Origin: Phycisphaeraceae bacterium
GTDB taxonomy: Bacteria; Planctomycetota; Phycisphaerae; Phycisphaerales; Phycisphaeraceae
Assembly (NCBI GenBank): GCA_003551485.1
Contig: PUMS01000115.1
Coordinates: forward strand, 1-12,962
Length of the DNA: 12,962 bases
Direction of reading: 5' to 3'
In this document: piece by piece, positions 7,263 through 12,962 of the stretch
Layout of the letters: the number at the start of each line of letters is the position of its first letter
Position numbering within the stretch: the stretch's first letter is position 1
Position numbers and translations under genes: made by a program
The notes under the pieces: model-generated
Database searches by the model: none
What the model was told of the DNA's origin: nothing
What the model saw: the letters and a program-made list of their open reading frames with translations, nothing else

Positions 7263-8635
7263 TCAGGCGGGTGTTGATTCCCCTCATCGCCATCGCCGTG
7301 CCGGCGATGCTGCTGGCGGCCGACCGGCCCCGCCAGGCCGTCGATCCGCGAGGCTGCGTCACCGAAGAGTGTCACGCGAACATCAAGGACTTCGCCCAGT
7401 TGCACGGCCCGGTCAACGTCGATGCCTGCGATGCCTGCCACCGGCTGGACGATGCCACCACACACAGCTTCTCTCTGGCGCGGCCGAAGGAGCAGTTGTG
7501 TACCTTCTGCCATCAGCTCGATCTCGACCGGCCGGTGGTCCACGAGCCGCTGCGCCAGGGCGAGTGCCTCGCCTGCCACGATCCGCACGGCGGGCCCGAC
7601 GTGCGCTTCCTGCGCCAGGTCGACACGCCGCAGTTGTGCAACACCTGCCACGAGGATGTGCGCGCTGAGAAGCAACACGTGCACGGCCCGGTGGCCGCGG
7701 GGGCGTGCAACGTCTGCCATGCGCCGCACGCGGCCGACCATCCCAACCTGCTGCCCGAGACCGGCCGCGACCTGTGCGTGGGCTGCCACCAGGAGACCGA
7801 CCGCCAGCTCCAGCGCGCCACCTTCATCCACGAGCCGGTGCGCCAGGACTGCGTCCAGTGCCACGATGCCCACGCCAGCAATCAGCCCATGATGGTGCAC
7901 CACGAGCCGGCGAAGCTGTGCGTCGGCTGCCACGAGCCCATCGGCAAGGCCATCGCCGAGGCGCCGCATCAGCACTCGGCCGTCACCGAAGATGGCGGCT
8001 GCGCCAACTGCCACACCCCCCACGGCAGCACCCTGCGCGGGTTGATGAAGGATGAGCCGGTGAAGCTGTGCCTTGCCTGCCATTCCGAGCCGATCCGCAT
8101 CGACGATGAACGCACCGTCGCCGCGGTCAACGAGATCGCCGATCCGGACATGATCAAGCACGGCCCGGCCGCGGATGGCACCTGCGGCGGGTGCCACGAG
8201 GTACACGGCTCGCAGGTCTCGCGCCTGCTGAGCAAGCCCTATCCCGAGGAGTTCTACAGCCCCTTCGAGGTCGACCGCTTCGCCCTGTGCTTCTCGTGCC
8301 ACGACCAGCAGCTTGTGCTCCAGCGGCGCACCGATGCGCTCACCGGCTTCCGCAATGCCGATCTGAACCTGCACTACGTCCACGTCAACAAGCCCAACCG
8401 CGGCCGAACCTGCCGCGCCTGCCACAACACCCACGCCAGCACCAACCCGCTGCACGTGGCCGAGACGGTGCCGTTTGGCAACTGGCAGCTTCCGATCAAC
8501 TTCACCCGCACCGACACCGGCGGCACCTGCGCCCCCGGCTGCCACCAGGCGCTGGGCTACGACCGTGAAGAAGCGATCGACCCCACCGCCGCGCCCAGGC
8601 CCCTCGATGAGGCCGCCCGGCAGGAGAACCGCTGA
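7259..8635 (+). CDS. 15-heme doubled-CXXCH cytochrome c, predicted soluble periplasmic
   Basis: This is a 458-residue multiheme cytochrome with a Sec signal (MIRRVLIPLIAIAVPAMLLA, cleavage likely near residue 20-21). Heme motifs start at Cys 33, 57, 81, 103, 127, 150, 173, 198, 221, 248, 271, 309, 344, 385 and 424. As in the upstream gene, the first is CX4CH (CVTEECH), the last CX3CH (CAPGCH) and the other 13 CXXCH. Spacing between hemes differs from the upstream paralog by at most two residues at every step. Shared blocks near the C-terminus include TGFR, LHY.HV, RGRTCR.CH and the PINF segment, a conserved ending of this family. It starts within the upstream stop (ATGA), with GAGGTG at 7249-7254, and its own stop overlaps the next ATG (TGATG). 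It is likely the mobile or bridging partner of the lipoprotein cytochrome. No catalytic site can be recognised. Confidence 0.9.
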   Translation: MIRRVLIPLIAIAVPAMLLAADRPRQAVDPRGCVTEECHANIKDFAQLHGPVNVDACDACHRLDDATTHSFSLARPKEQLCTFCHQLDLDRPVVHEPLRQGECLACHDPHGGPDVRFLRQVDTPQLCNTCHEDVRAEKQHVHGPVAAGACNVCHAPHAADHPNLLPETGRDLCVGCHQETDRQLQRATFIHEPVRQDCVQCHDAHASNQPMMVHHEPAKLCVGCHEPIGKAIAEAPHQHSAVTEDGGCANCHTPHGSTLRGLMKDEPVKLCLACHSEPIRIDDERTVAAVNEIADPDMIKHGPAADGTCGGCHEVHGSQVSRLLSKPYPEEFYSPFEVDRFALCFSCHDQQLVLQRRTDALTGFRNADLNLHYVHVNKPNRGRTCRACHNTHASTNPLHVAETVPFGNWQLPINFTRTDTGGTCAPGCHQALGYDREEAIDPTAAPRPLDEAARQENR

Positions 8636-10023
8636 TGAGACGCTCACACCTGTACCTGATCGCCGCGGCCGGACTGCTGATCGCCGCCGGCCTGACCACC
8701 TGGCTGCTGATCCCCACATCACCCCCGCCCCCGGAAGCCCCGGAAGCCCCGGAAGCCCCGGAAGCCCCGGAAGCCCCCCGGGAAGTGTCCCCGGAAGCGG
8801 CCCCGGACAGGGCCATGACCCAACCGCCCACCCAACCGGCGCCCCCGCAACAGCCCCAGGCGCCGCCGCCGCGCCCGGACGCTCCCACACCGACGGTGCC
8901 CAACAACGCTGCGCCCGCCCCTGGCGATGGCGAGGCCGAGCCCGAGCCGCGGGTCGAGCCGCGGGTCGAACCCCCTGACCAGGTGGACAGGCCGTCCGCC
9001 GTGGCGCAGGCTCCACCCGCCGTCGATGAACCGGACAACGCCCAGCCGTCGCCCCCTTCACCACAGCCCGCGGAGGCTCCCCCCGCCCCCGCAGCGCCCA
9101 CCCGCGCGCCCGCCGATGCACCCACCGTCACCTGGCAGGCCCGCGACCTTGATGACACCGAGTTGGCCATCCCTGCCGAGCAGCCCACCCTGCTGCTGTT
9201 CGTCAAGGGCCAGCAGGCTCGAAGCGACAGTGCCATCGCCGCGGCACGCCGACTGCTCGGCGATGAGCCGGGCGTGCAGGTGGCGGCCATCTTCAGCGGC
9301 CCAACCGCCCAGGAAGAAGCCCAGGCCCTGCGCGAGGCCGAGACCTGGCCATGGCCCATCATCGTGGACCCGCGCTACGAAGCCAGCGGCCGGTTCCGCG
9401 TCCATGCCTGGCCCACCACCGTGCTGCTCGACCCCGAAGGCGGTGAGCACGCCCACCTCGCCGGCCTGCCGGGGTCGCTGGAGCGCGACCTCGGTGCCTA
9501 CCTGGCCTACGCCCGCGGCCGGATCGACCGCGCTGCCCTCGAGCAGCGCCTCCAGGTCAACGGCCCCGCCATCGAGCACGGCCCCGAGGCCGCAACGCGT
9601 CACCTGCGGCTGATCGAGCGGCTGCTGGCCGGCGACCAGCTCGACATGGCCGGGCGCGAACTGAGCCGCGCACTGGAGCAGGCCCCGGACGATGTGCAGT
9701 TGAAGCTGCTCCAGGTCCGCCTGCACCTTCGCCGCAGCCAGGGCCAGGAAGCGCTCGACCTGCTCGAGACCATCCCCGCCGCGGCCGTCCCCGCCCCCGT
9801 CCGCCACACCCTGCGCGGCAACGCCCTGCTGCAATCAGGCCGGCTCGAGCAGGCCCAGCAAGCCCTCACCGAGGGCCTCAGGCTCAACCCCCGCCCGGCC
9901 GAGACCCACTACCTGCTCGGCCTTGCCCACCAGCGCCAGGGCCAGTGGCAACCCGCGGCGGAGCACTATCGCAAGGCCTTCGAAGCCACTCCTACCGCCC
10001 GCACGATTGGCCCAGTGCCATAA
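8635..10023 (+). CDS. Membrane-anchored Pro-rich / thioredoxin-like (Cys-free) / TPR protein
   Basis: This 462-residue protein has four parts. An N-terminal hydrophobic segment (about 7-26) should act as an anchor or uncleaved signal. Residues about 28-165 are a Pro/Ala/Glu linker that begins with five EAP triplets. Residues about 165-295 look like a thioredoxin/TlpA fold: the TLLLFVKG strand, then PIIVDP, then the cis-Pro-type WPTTVLLDPEGG. The usual CXXC site is replaced by QQARSDS, and the protein has no cysteine at all. Residues about 320-452 hold TPR-like helices, the clearest being GRLEQAQQALTEGLRLNP followed by YLLGLAHQRQGQW. A redox role is therefore unlikely. A periplasmic scaffold, or chaperone, for the cytochromes is the simplest inference from its place as last gene of the operon. 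The start has AGGAGA at 8622-8627 and overlaps the previous stop by one base. Confidence 0.8.
   Translation: MRRSHLYLIAAAGLLIAAGLTTWLLIPTSPPPPEAPEAPEAPEAPEAPREVSPEAAPDRAMTQPPTQPAPPQQPQAPPPRPDAPTPTVPNNAAPAPGDGEAEPEPRVEPRVEPPDQVDRPSAVAQAPPAVDEPDNAQPSPPSPQPAEAPPAPAAPTRAPADAPTVTWQARDLDDTELAIPAEQPTLLLFVKGQQARSDSAIAAARRLLGDEPGVQVAAIFSGPTAQEEAQALREAETWPWPIIVDPRYEASGRFRVHAWPTTVLLDPEGGEHAHLAGLPGSLERDLGAYLAYARGRIDRAALEQRLQVNGPAIEHGPEAATRHLRLIERLLAGDQLDMAGRELSRALEQAPDDVQLKLLQVRLHLRRSQGQEALDLLETIPAAAVPAPVRHTLRGNALLQSGRLEQAQQALTEGLRLNPRPAETHYLLGLAHQRQGQWQPAAEHYRKAFEATPTARTIGPVP
8729..8773 (+). repeat. Tandem 9-base repeat (5 units) coding for EAP triplets
   Basis: Five exact copies of CCCCGGAAG run back to back inside the linker of the TPR protein, followed by decayed units (CCCCGGAAG again near 8790). 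They are in frame and encode Glu-Ala-Pro repeats. The exactness at the DNA level suggests recent slippage expansion. Confidence 0.85.
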
Positions 10024-10078
10024 GCCGCGCATGAAAGGGCGTACCGGCACTCGTTGAAGTGCCGTTGCGGCGCGGCTT
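10022..10078 (+). terminator. Nested hairpin after the operon, candidate transcription terminator
   Basis: The outer stem AAGCCGCGC (10022-10030) pairs perfectly with GCGCGGCTT (10070-10078). Inside it, CGGCACT (10045-10051) pairs with AGTGCCG (10058-10064) around a 6-base loop. The outer stem includes two bases of the TAA stop of the TPR gene. There is no T-run after it, so it is not a standard intrinsic terminator. RNA-end protection, or a dispersed repeat copy, is equally possible. Confidence 0.4.
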
Positions 10079-10246
10079 GACCTGCATCTGCAACTCGTGA
10101 AGCAGGCGGCCGGATACCGCGATCTGTGCGACAGGATGTCGGAGCCGAGTCGCTATCGCCAGACGGCCCGGCGTCCGGTTCTTGGCAGTCGTCTGAAGAG
10201 CTCCCGAAGTCCTGTTTGGTTGCGGCCGAAGCGGCCTTGGGAAGTC

Positions 10247-10918
10247 ATGGACAGCAACCAGGTCAACAAGGAGATCCGCCAACGGATCCGCCCGCTGCTG
10301 AAGAGCCGGGGCTTTTCGCAGTTTACGGCCAGGAATTCGTGGCGGTTCCATGACGACAGGATCGATGTCATCAACTTCCGGTCCTTCAACCAATATATGG
10401 CGACGCTGCTTGGCTGCACGACATTCTCTTTTGCGATCAACCTCGGTTGTTTCCTGACCTGCATCCCCCAGGACGTGCCAAAGAAATCAAGAGATGGCCT
10501 GCGCCTCCCTGAAGAATACCAATGCCACTTCCGCTGCGGGCTGCGAAGGAGCATCTGGCAGTGCATTCGGCAGTGGCGGCTGAGAAGGCCGGACATCTGG
10601 TTCATCGACCGCAAGGGGAAGAGCCTCTCTGCTGTTGTGGAAGCGGCGAAAACCCGGCTCGAACAGGATGGTCTCACCTGGTTCGAACGTTTCTCCAACC
10701 GAGATGAGGTTCTGCGAATCCTCCTGGAAGAGCCGGAGAACATGCGGCGATTGTGGGGGTTTGGCGCTAACCCTTCCCCGATACGATCTTACCTCGTGGG
10801 CCACCTCGCCTCCGCCATGGGGAAGAACGAGTTGGCTGAAGAGCATCTGGCGGCTGCATGGCAGTCCGGTCGCTTCAAGCCTTTGGTGTCCGAGGAGCAG
10901 GCTGAAGAGCGACTGTAG
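10247..10918 (+). CDS. DUF4304-like protein of unknown function
   Basis: This is a 223-residue soluble protein without signal peptide or membrane segments. The N-terminus (NKEIRQRIRPLLKSRGFSQF, then WRFHDDRIDVINFRS) and the following FSFAINLGCFL strand resemble DUF4304 proteins, whose function is unknown. This is a motif-level resemblance only. The C-terminal third is helical and includes a TPR-like GHLASAMGKNELAEEHL turn. ATG 10247 is preferred over the in-frame ATG at 10097, because GGGAAG precedes it and the extension reads as low-quality sequence. The gene uses visibly more A/T-ending codons and is richer in Cys, Phe and Trp than its neighbours, which hints at a separate origin. It stands alone between the operon hairpin and a convergent permease gene. 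Confidence 0.7.
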   Translation: MDSNQVNKEIRQRIRPLLKSRGFSQFTARNSWRFHDDRIDVINFRSFNQYMATLLGCTTFSFAINLGCFLTCIPQDVPKKSRDGLRLPEEYQCHFRCGLRRSIWQCIRQWRLRRPDIWFIDRKGKSLSAVVEAAKTRLEQDGLTWFERFSNRDEVLRILLEEPENMRRLWGFGANPSPIRSYLVGHLASAMGKNELAEEHLAAAWQSGRFKPLVSEEQAEERL

Positions 10919-10979
10919 CTGGACAGCGCAACTTCATCTTCGTTGAGCAAGGAGACCGCGAGCACGTCTGGCGGCACGG

Positions 10980-11951
10980 TCAGCCGAAGATCACAAGCAG
11001 CACGGGCAGGACCAGCACGAGGAAGATGAGCGTGTTCCAGACCCAGGTCATGCTCGCCAGGCGGGTGTCCAGGTGGAAGAGGTTGGCCAGCATGACCGTC
11101 ATCACGGCGGTGGGCATGAAGGCCTGGAGCAGGACCACCTCCCAGGCGGCACCGGTCAGGGGCATGGGGGTGAGCTGGGTCAGCAGCAGCAGGAGCAGGA
11201 TCAGCAGGGGGTTGAGGATGAAGCGGATCAGGGCCAGCAGGGCGTTGTGGGGCATGAAGCGGAAGGTGTCGGCCAGGCGCAGGCGAAGGCCGATGCCCAG
11301 GTACGTGCCCAGGCCGCCCAGCCAGAACAAGGCATCGAGCACGTAGTAGTCCTCGACCTGCTGGGGAAACGGCACCGCCAGCACCGCCAGGATCAGACCC
11401 AGCAGCGCAAAGTGCACCGCCAGGGAGCGCACGTCGACGAGGTTGACCAGGATCAACCAGGCCACGGACCGGTCGCCCGGCTCGGCCTCACCGAACCATC
11501 GGCAGACGGGAAACAGCACGATCACGCCCAGCACGTGCATGATGATGGTCAGGCCCATGGCGTAGGCCAGGGCCTCGTGGCGGGGCTCGATGAGGCAGTA
11601 GCACAGGTAGGCCCCCAGCGTCAGGCCGATGTTGCCAAGCCCCGCCGCGGTGGCCATCACCCCCACCTGGCGGCGGTCGCAGCCGATGAGCCGGGCCAGG
11701 GGGATGCTGCCCAGGCCCACCCCCGCCACCAGCAGAAGCTGCACGGCGAACAGCCACAGCACCTGCGGCTCCAGCGGCATCCGCCAGATGCTGAAGAGGG
11801 CCGTGGGCGACCAGATGAAGACCATGGTGCCAAAGTGCAGCGGCCTGCTGCGGTCCTCATGCACCAGCCCGCGCTTGCGCAACAGATACCCCAGCACCAG
11901 GGCGGCGGTGCTGAAAAGGGCAAAGGCGATGAAGCGGGCCGTGGGGCTCAT
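10980..11951 (-). CDS. AEC-family (auxin efflux carrier-like) permease
   Basis: This 323-residue integral membrane protein has about ten hydrophobic segments in two halves, as in AEC (Mem_trans) transporters, which carry small organic anions such as malate. Supporting motifs are AGLGNIGLTLG in the middle and, near the C-terminus, FMPTAVMTVMLANLF followed by DTRLASMTWVWNTLIF, the typical ending of the family. The substrate cannot be told. The ORF is open upstream to 12305, but ATG 11951 (MSPTARFIAFALF) fits the family length, and the upstream 118 residues are low-complexity Pro/Ala sequence. No Shine-Dalgarno sequence is visible. It is transcribed towards the DUF4304-like gene, with 61 bases between the two stops. 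Confidence 0.87.
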   Translation of the reverse strand: MSPTARFIAFALFSTAALVLGYLLRKRGLVHEDRSRPLHFGTMVFIWSPTALFSIWRMPLEPQVLWLFAVQLLLVAGVGLGSIPLARLIGCDRRQVGVMATAAGLGNIGLTLGAYLCYCLIEPRHEALAYAMGLTIIMHVLGVIVLFPVCRWFGEAEPGDRSVAWLILVNLVDVRSLAVHFALLGLILAVLAVPFPQQVEDYYVLDALFWLGGLGTYLGIGLRLRLADTFRFMPHNALLALIRFILNPLLILLLLLLTQLTPMPLTGAAWEVVLLQAFMPTAVMTVMLANLFHLDTRLASMTWVWNTLIFLVLVLPVLLVIFG

Positions 11952-12327
11952 CGGTGGCGCAGCGAAGGGATGGGGGGGCGGGCAGGGCCGGGCGGAGCCT
12001 TGGATGAAAGGGGGATTGTACAGAGGGCAGGATGCAGTTGGGGGGCGATGGGGCGACACGGGCCCGGAGGTGCCGACGGGTGTGCCGGAACTGCCGGGCC
12101 TGACGGCATGGGATGCATCGGGTACGACAGCCCGCCTGCCAGACGGTGCCGTTGGCGCAGGGAAGGGCATTGGTGGACAAGCCACCAGTGGCGCCTGGCG
12201 CGGGCGGGGGGCCGCCGGCGCTGCCGGGCCGCTATAATGCCCCGAGTCGGCCGCGCTGCGGGGGATGCCGCGGCGTCGAGGCCGCACCTTCGTCCCTCCT
12301 GACACGCGCCACGCTCACGGACGGGCC
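11952..12327. other. Divergent intergenic region between the permease and GyrB/ParE genes
   Basis: These 376 bases hold no credible gene; the reading frames across them are GC-driven. Visible structure includes the hairpin TGGTGG-ACAAG-CCACCA (12171-12187), the hairpin GGCGG-GGGG-CCGCC (12203-12216), and a TATAAT box just downstream at 12233. The first part, next to the permease, is C-rich on the minus strand with no clear promoter. Confidence 0.6.
12233..12238 (+). promoter_or_regulatory. Candidate -10 box (TATAAT) for the GyrB/ParE gene
   Basis: A perfect TATAAT stands out in an otherwise very GC-rich region, about 90 bases before ATG 12328. No good -35 hexamer is found 16-18 bases upstream; that space is taken by a GC-rich hairpin. 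Transcription would start near 12245. Confidence 0.45.
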
Positions 12328-12962
12328 ATGACCGCTACTTACACCGCCAAAGACATCACGGTACTGGAAGGGCTCGAGCCGGTTCGCAAGCGGCCGGGGA
12401 TGTACATCGGAGGTGTCTCCGCCGCGGGGCTGCACCACCTGGTGTGGGAGGTGCTTGACAACGCCGTCGATGAGGCCATGAACGGCCACGCCACCGAGAT
12501 CGGCCTCACGCTGCACAAGGATGGCACATCGATCACCGTCAGCGACAACGGCCGCGGCATCCCCATCGACCTGCATCCGCGCCACAGGAAACCGGCACTG
12601 GAGATCATCCTCTGCACGCTCCACGCCGGCGGCAAGTTCGAGCACGACAACTACAAGACCGCCGGCGGCCTGCACGGGGTGGGCGCCAGCGTGGTCAACG
12701 CCCTGTCCAAGCAGCTCATCGCCACGGTGAAGCGTGAAGGGGCGCAGTGGCAGATGAGCTTCAGCGCTGGCAAGCCCACCGGCAAGCTCAAGAAGCTCGG
12801 GCCCGCCCGCGGCACGGGCACCACCATCTACTTCCACCCCGATCCGACCATCTTCCCCCGCACCGAGTTCGACGCGGAGCTGATCCGCAACCGCCTCGAG
12901 ATCACCAGCTTCCTGCACAAGGGCGTGCGGATCCAGTTCATCAACGAGCTCGAGGGCACGAA
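12328..12962 (+). CDS. Type IIA DNA topoisomerase ATPase subunit, GyrB/ParE family (3' partial)
   Basis: This is the N-terminal ATPase (GHKL) part of the B subunit of gyrase or topoisomerase IV, which couples ATP hydrolysis to DNA strand passage; 211 codons are seen and the frame is open at the right edge. The start MTATYTAKDITVLEGLEPVR is followed by KRPGMYIGG (21-29). The ATP-site residues are all present: EVLDN (Glu41, Asn45), DNGRGIP (73-79) and GGLHGVGASVVNALS (113-127), with HAGGKF (99-104) before it. The LVWEVLDNAVDEAMNGHA wording leans slightly to ParE-like members, but GyrB and ParE cannot be separated on this fragment. The gene is essential housekeeping, so the accessory-looking cytochrome operon lies close to core chromosome. 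No strong Shine-Dalgarno sequence precedes the ATG. Confidence 0.93.
   Translation, partial: MTATYTAKDITVLEGLEPVRKRPGMYIGGVSAAGLHHLVWEVLDNAVDEAMNGHATEIGLTLHKDGTSITVSDNGRGIPIDLHPRHRKPALEIILCTLHAGGKFEHDNYKTAGGLHGVGASVVNALSKQLIATVKREGAQWQMSFSAGKPTGKLKKLGPARGTGTTIYFHPDPTIFPRTEFDAELIRNRLEITSFLHKGVRIQFINELEGT

Noticed and set aside
8475..8978. Collagen-like GSP repeats in another frame over the linker region
   Set aside because: This is only an out-of-frame reading of the 9-base tandem repeat; the EAP frame belongs to the complete operon gene with a ribosome-binding site and a TPR domain.
10015..10100. Possible integron attC site around the nested hairpin (GCGGCGCGGCTT resembles known attC arms)
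   Set aside because: Neither the GTTRRRY nor the matching RYYYAAC core box is found at the correct distance, and no integrase is in the window.
10097..10246. Upstream extension of the DUF4304-like gene
   Set aside because: The sequence has no conserved look, and the internal ATG at 10247 has a better ribosome-binding site and fits the family start.
11952..12305. 118-residue N-terminal extension of the AEC permease
   Set aside because: It is low-complexity Pro/Ala/Arg sequence with no family counterpart, and it would swallow the divergent promoter region including the TATAAT box.
1..12962. tRNA, rRNA, CRISPR arrays, insertion sequences or phage genes
   Set aside because: I looked on both strands and saw no cloverleaf, regular spacer-repeat pattern, transposase or phage motif.

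Overview
The window is a high-GC stretch of a Gram-negative bacterial chromosome. Lipoprotein and Sec-exported multiheme cytochromes, a quinol-linked electron-transfer operon and a GyrB/ParE-type topoisomerase gene all fit this. The general look (multiheme 'doubled CXXCH' proteins, weak Shine-Dalgarno sequences on several genes) would suit Planctomycetota or a deltaproteobacterium-like lineage. I cannot fix the phylum from sequence alone and treat this as a weak guess.

Layout. (1) 1-1908, plus strand: the 3' end of a HAMP protein that has a histidine-kinase dimerisation helix but no ATPase domain, followed with a 4-base ATGA overlap by a complete polytopic histidine kinase. (2) 1959-1974: a good match to a sigma-54 (-24/-12) promoter, the only one I found in intergenic DNA. 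(3) 2056-10023, plus strand: a tightly packed five-gene operon. It encodes a CbcL-like fusion of an 11-heme c-type domain with a b-type membrane domain, a NapC/NirT-type 12-heme quinol dehydrogenase, two paralogous 15-heme 'doubled CXXCH' cytochromes (one a predicted lipoprotein, one a predicted soluble periplasmic protein), and a membrane-anchored protein with a Pro-rich linker, a cysteine-free thioredoxin-like domain and TPRs. (4) 10022-10078: a nested hairpin just after the operon. (5) 10247-10918: a DUF4304-like gene with a different base composition. (6) 10980-11951, minus strand: an AEC-family permease. (7) 11952-12327: a divergent intergenic region with a TATAAT box. (8) 12328 to the window end: the 5' part of a GyrB/ParE gene.

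How the genes may work together. Counting CXXCH, CX3CH and CX4CH motifs by eye, the four cytochromes carry 11+12+15+15 = 53 potential covalent hemes in about 6.6 kb. The first two proteins are both of types that draw electrons from (or return them to) the quinone pool. The next two have the form of long periplasmic heme chains. The fifth protein looks like a periplasmic interaction or assembly scaffold. Together this reads as an inner-membrane-to-periplasm electron conduit, of the kind used for extracellular or periplasmic respiration (metal, mineral or partner-cell electron transfer), with the terminal acceptor not encoded in the window. No outer-membrane porin, terminal reductase or cytochrome c maturation gene is present here. 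The upstream histidine kinase has the HEIxNPL box seen in kinases that commonly pair with NtrC-type activators. With the sigma-54 promoter, this suggests that the operon is switched on by a two-component system whose response regulator lies outside the window.

Other notable points are a pair of inverted REP-like hairpins inserted between the ribosome-binding site/start codon and the lipoprotein signal of the first 15-heme gene, and the near-identical heme spacing of the two 15-heme paralogs.
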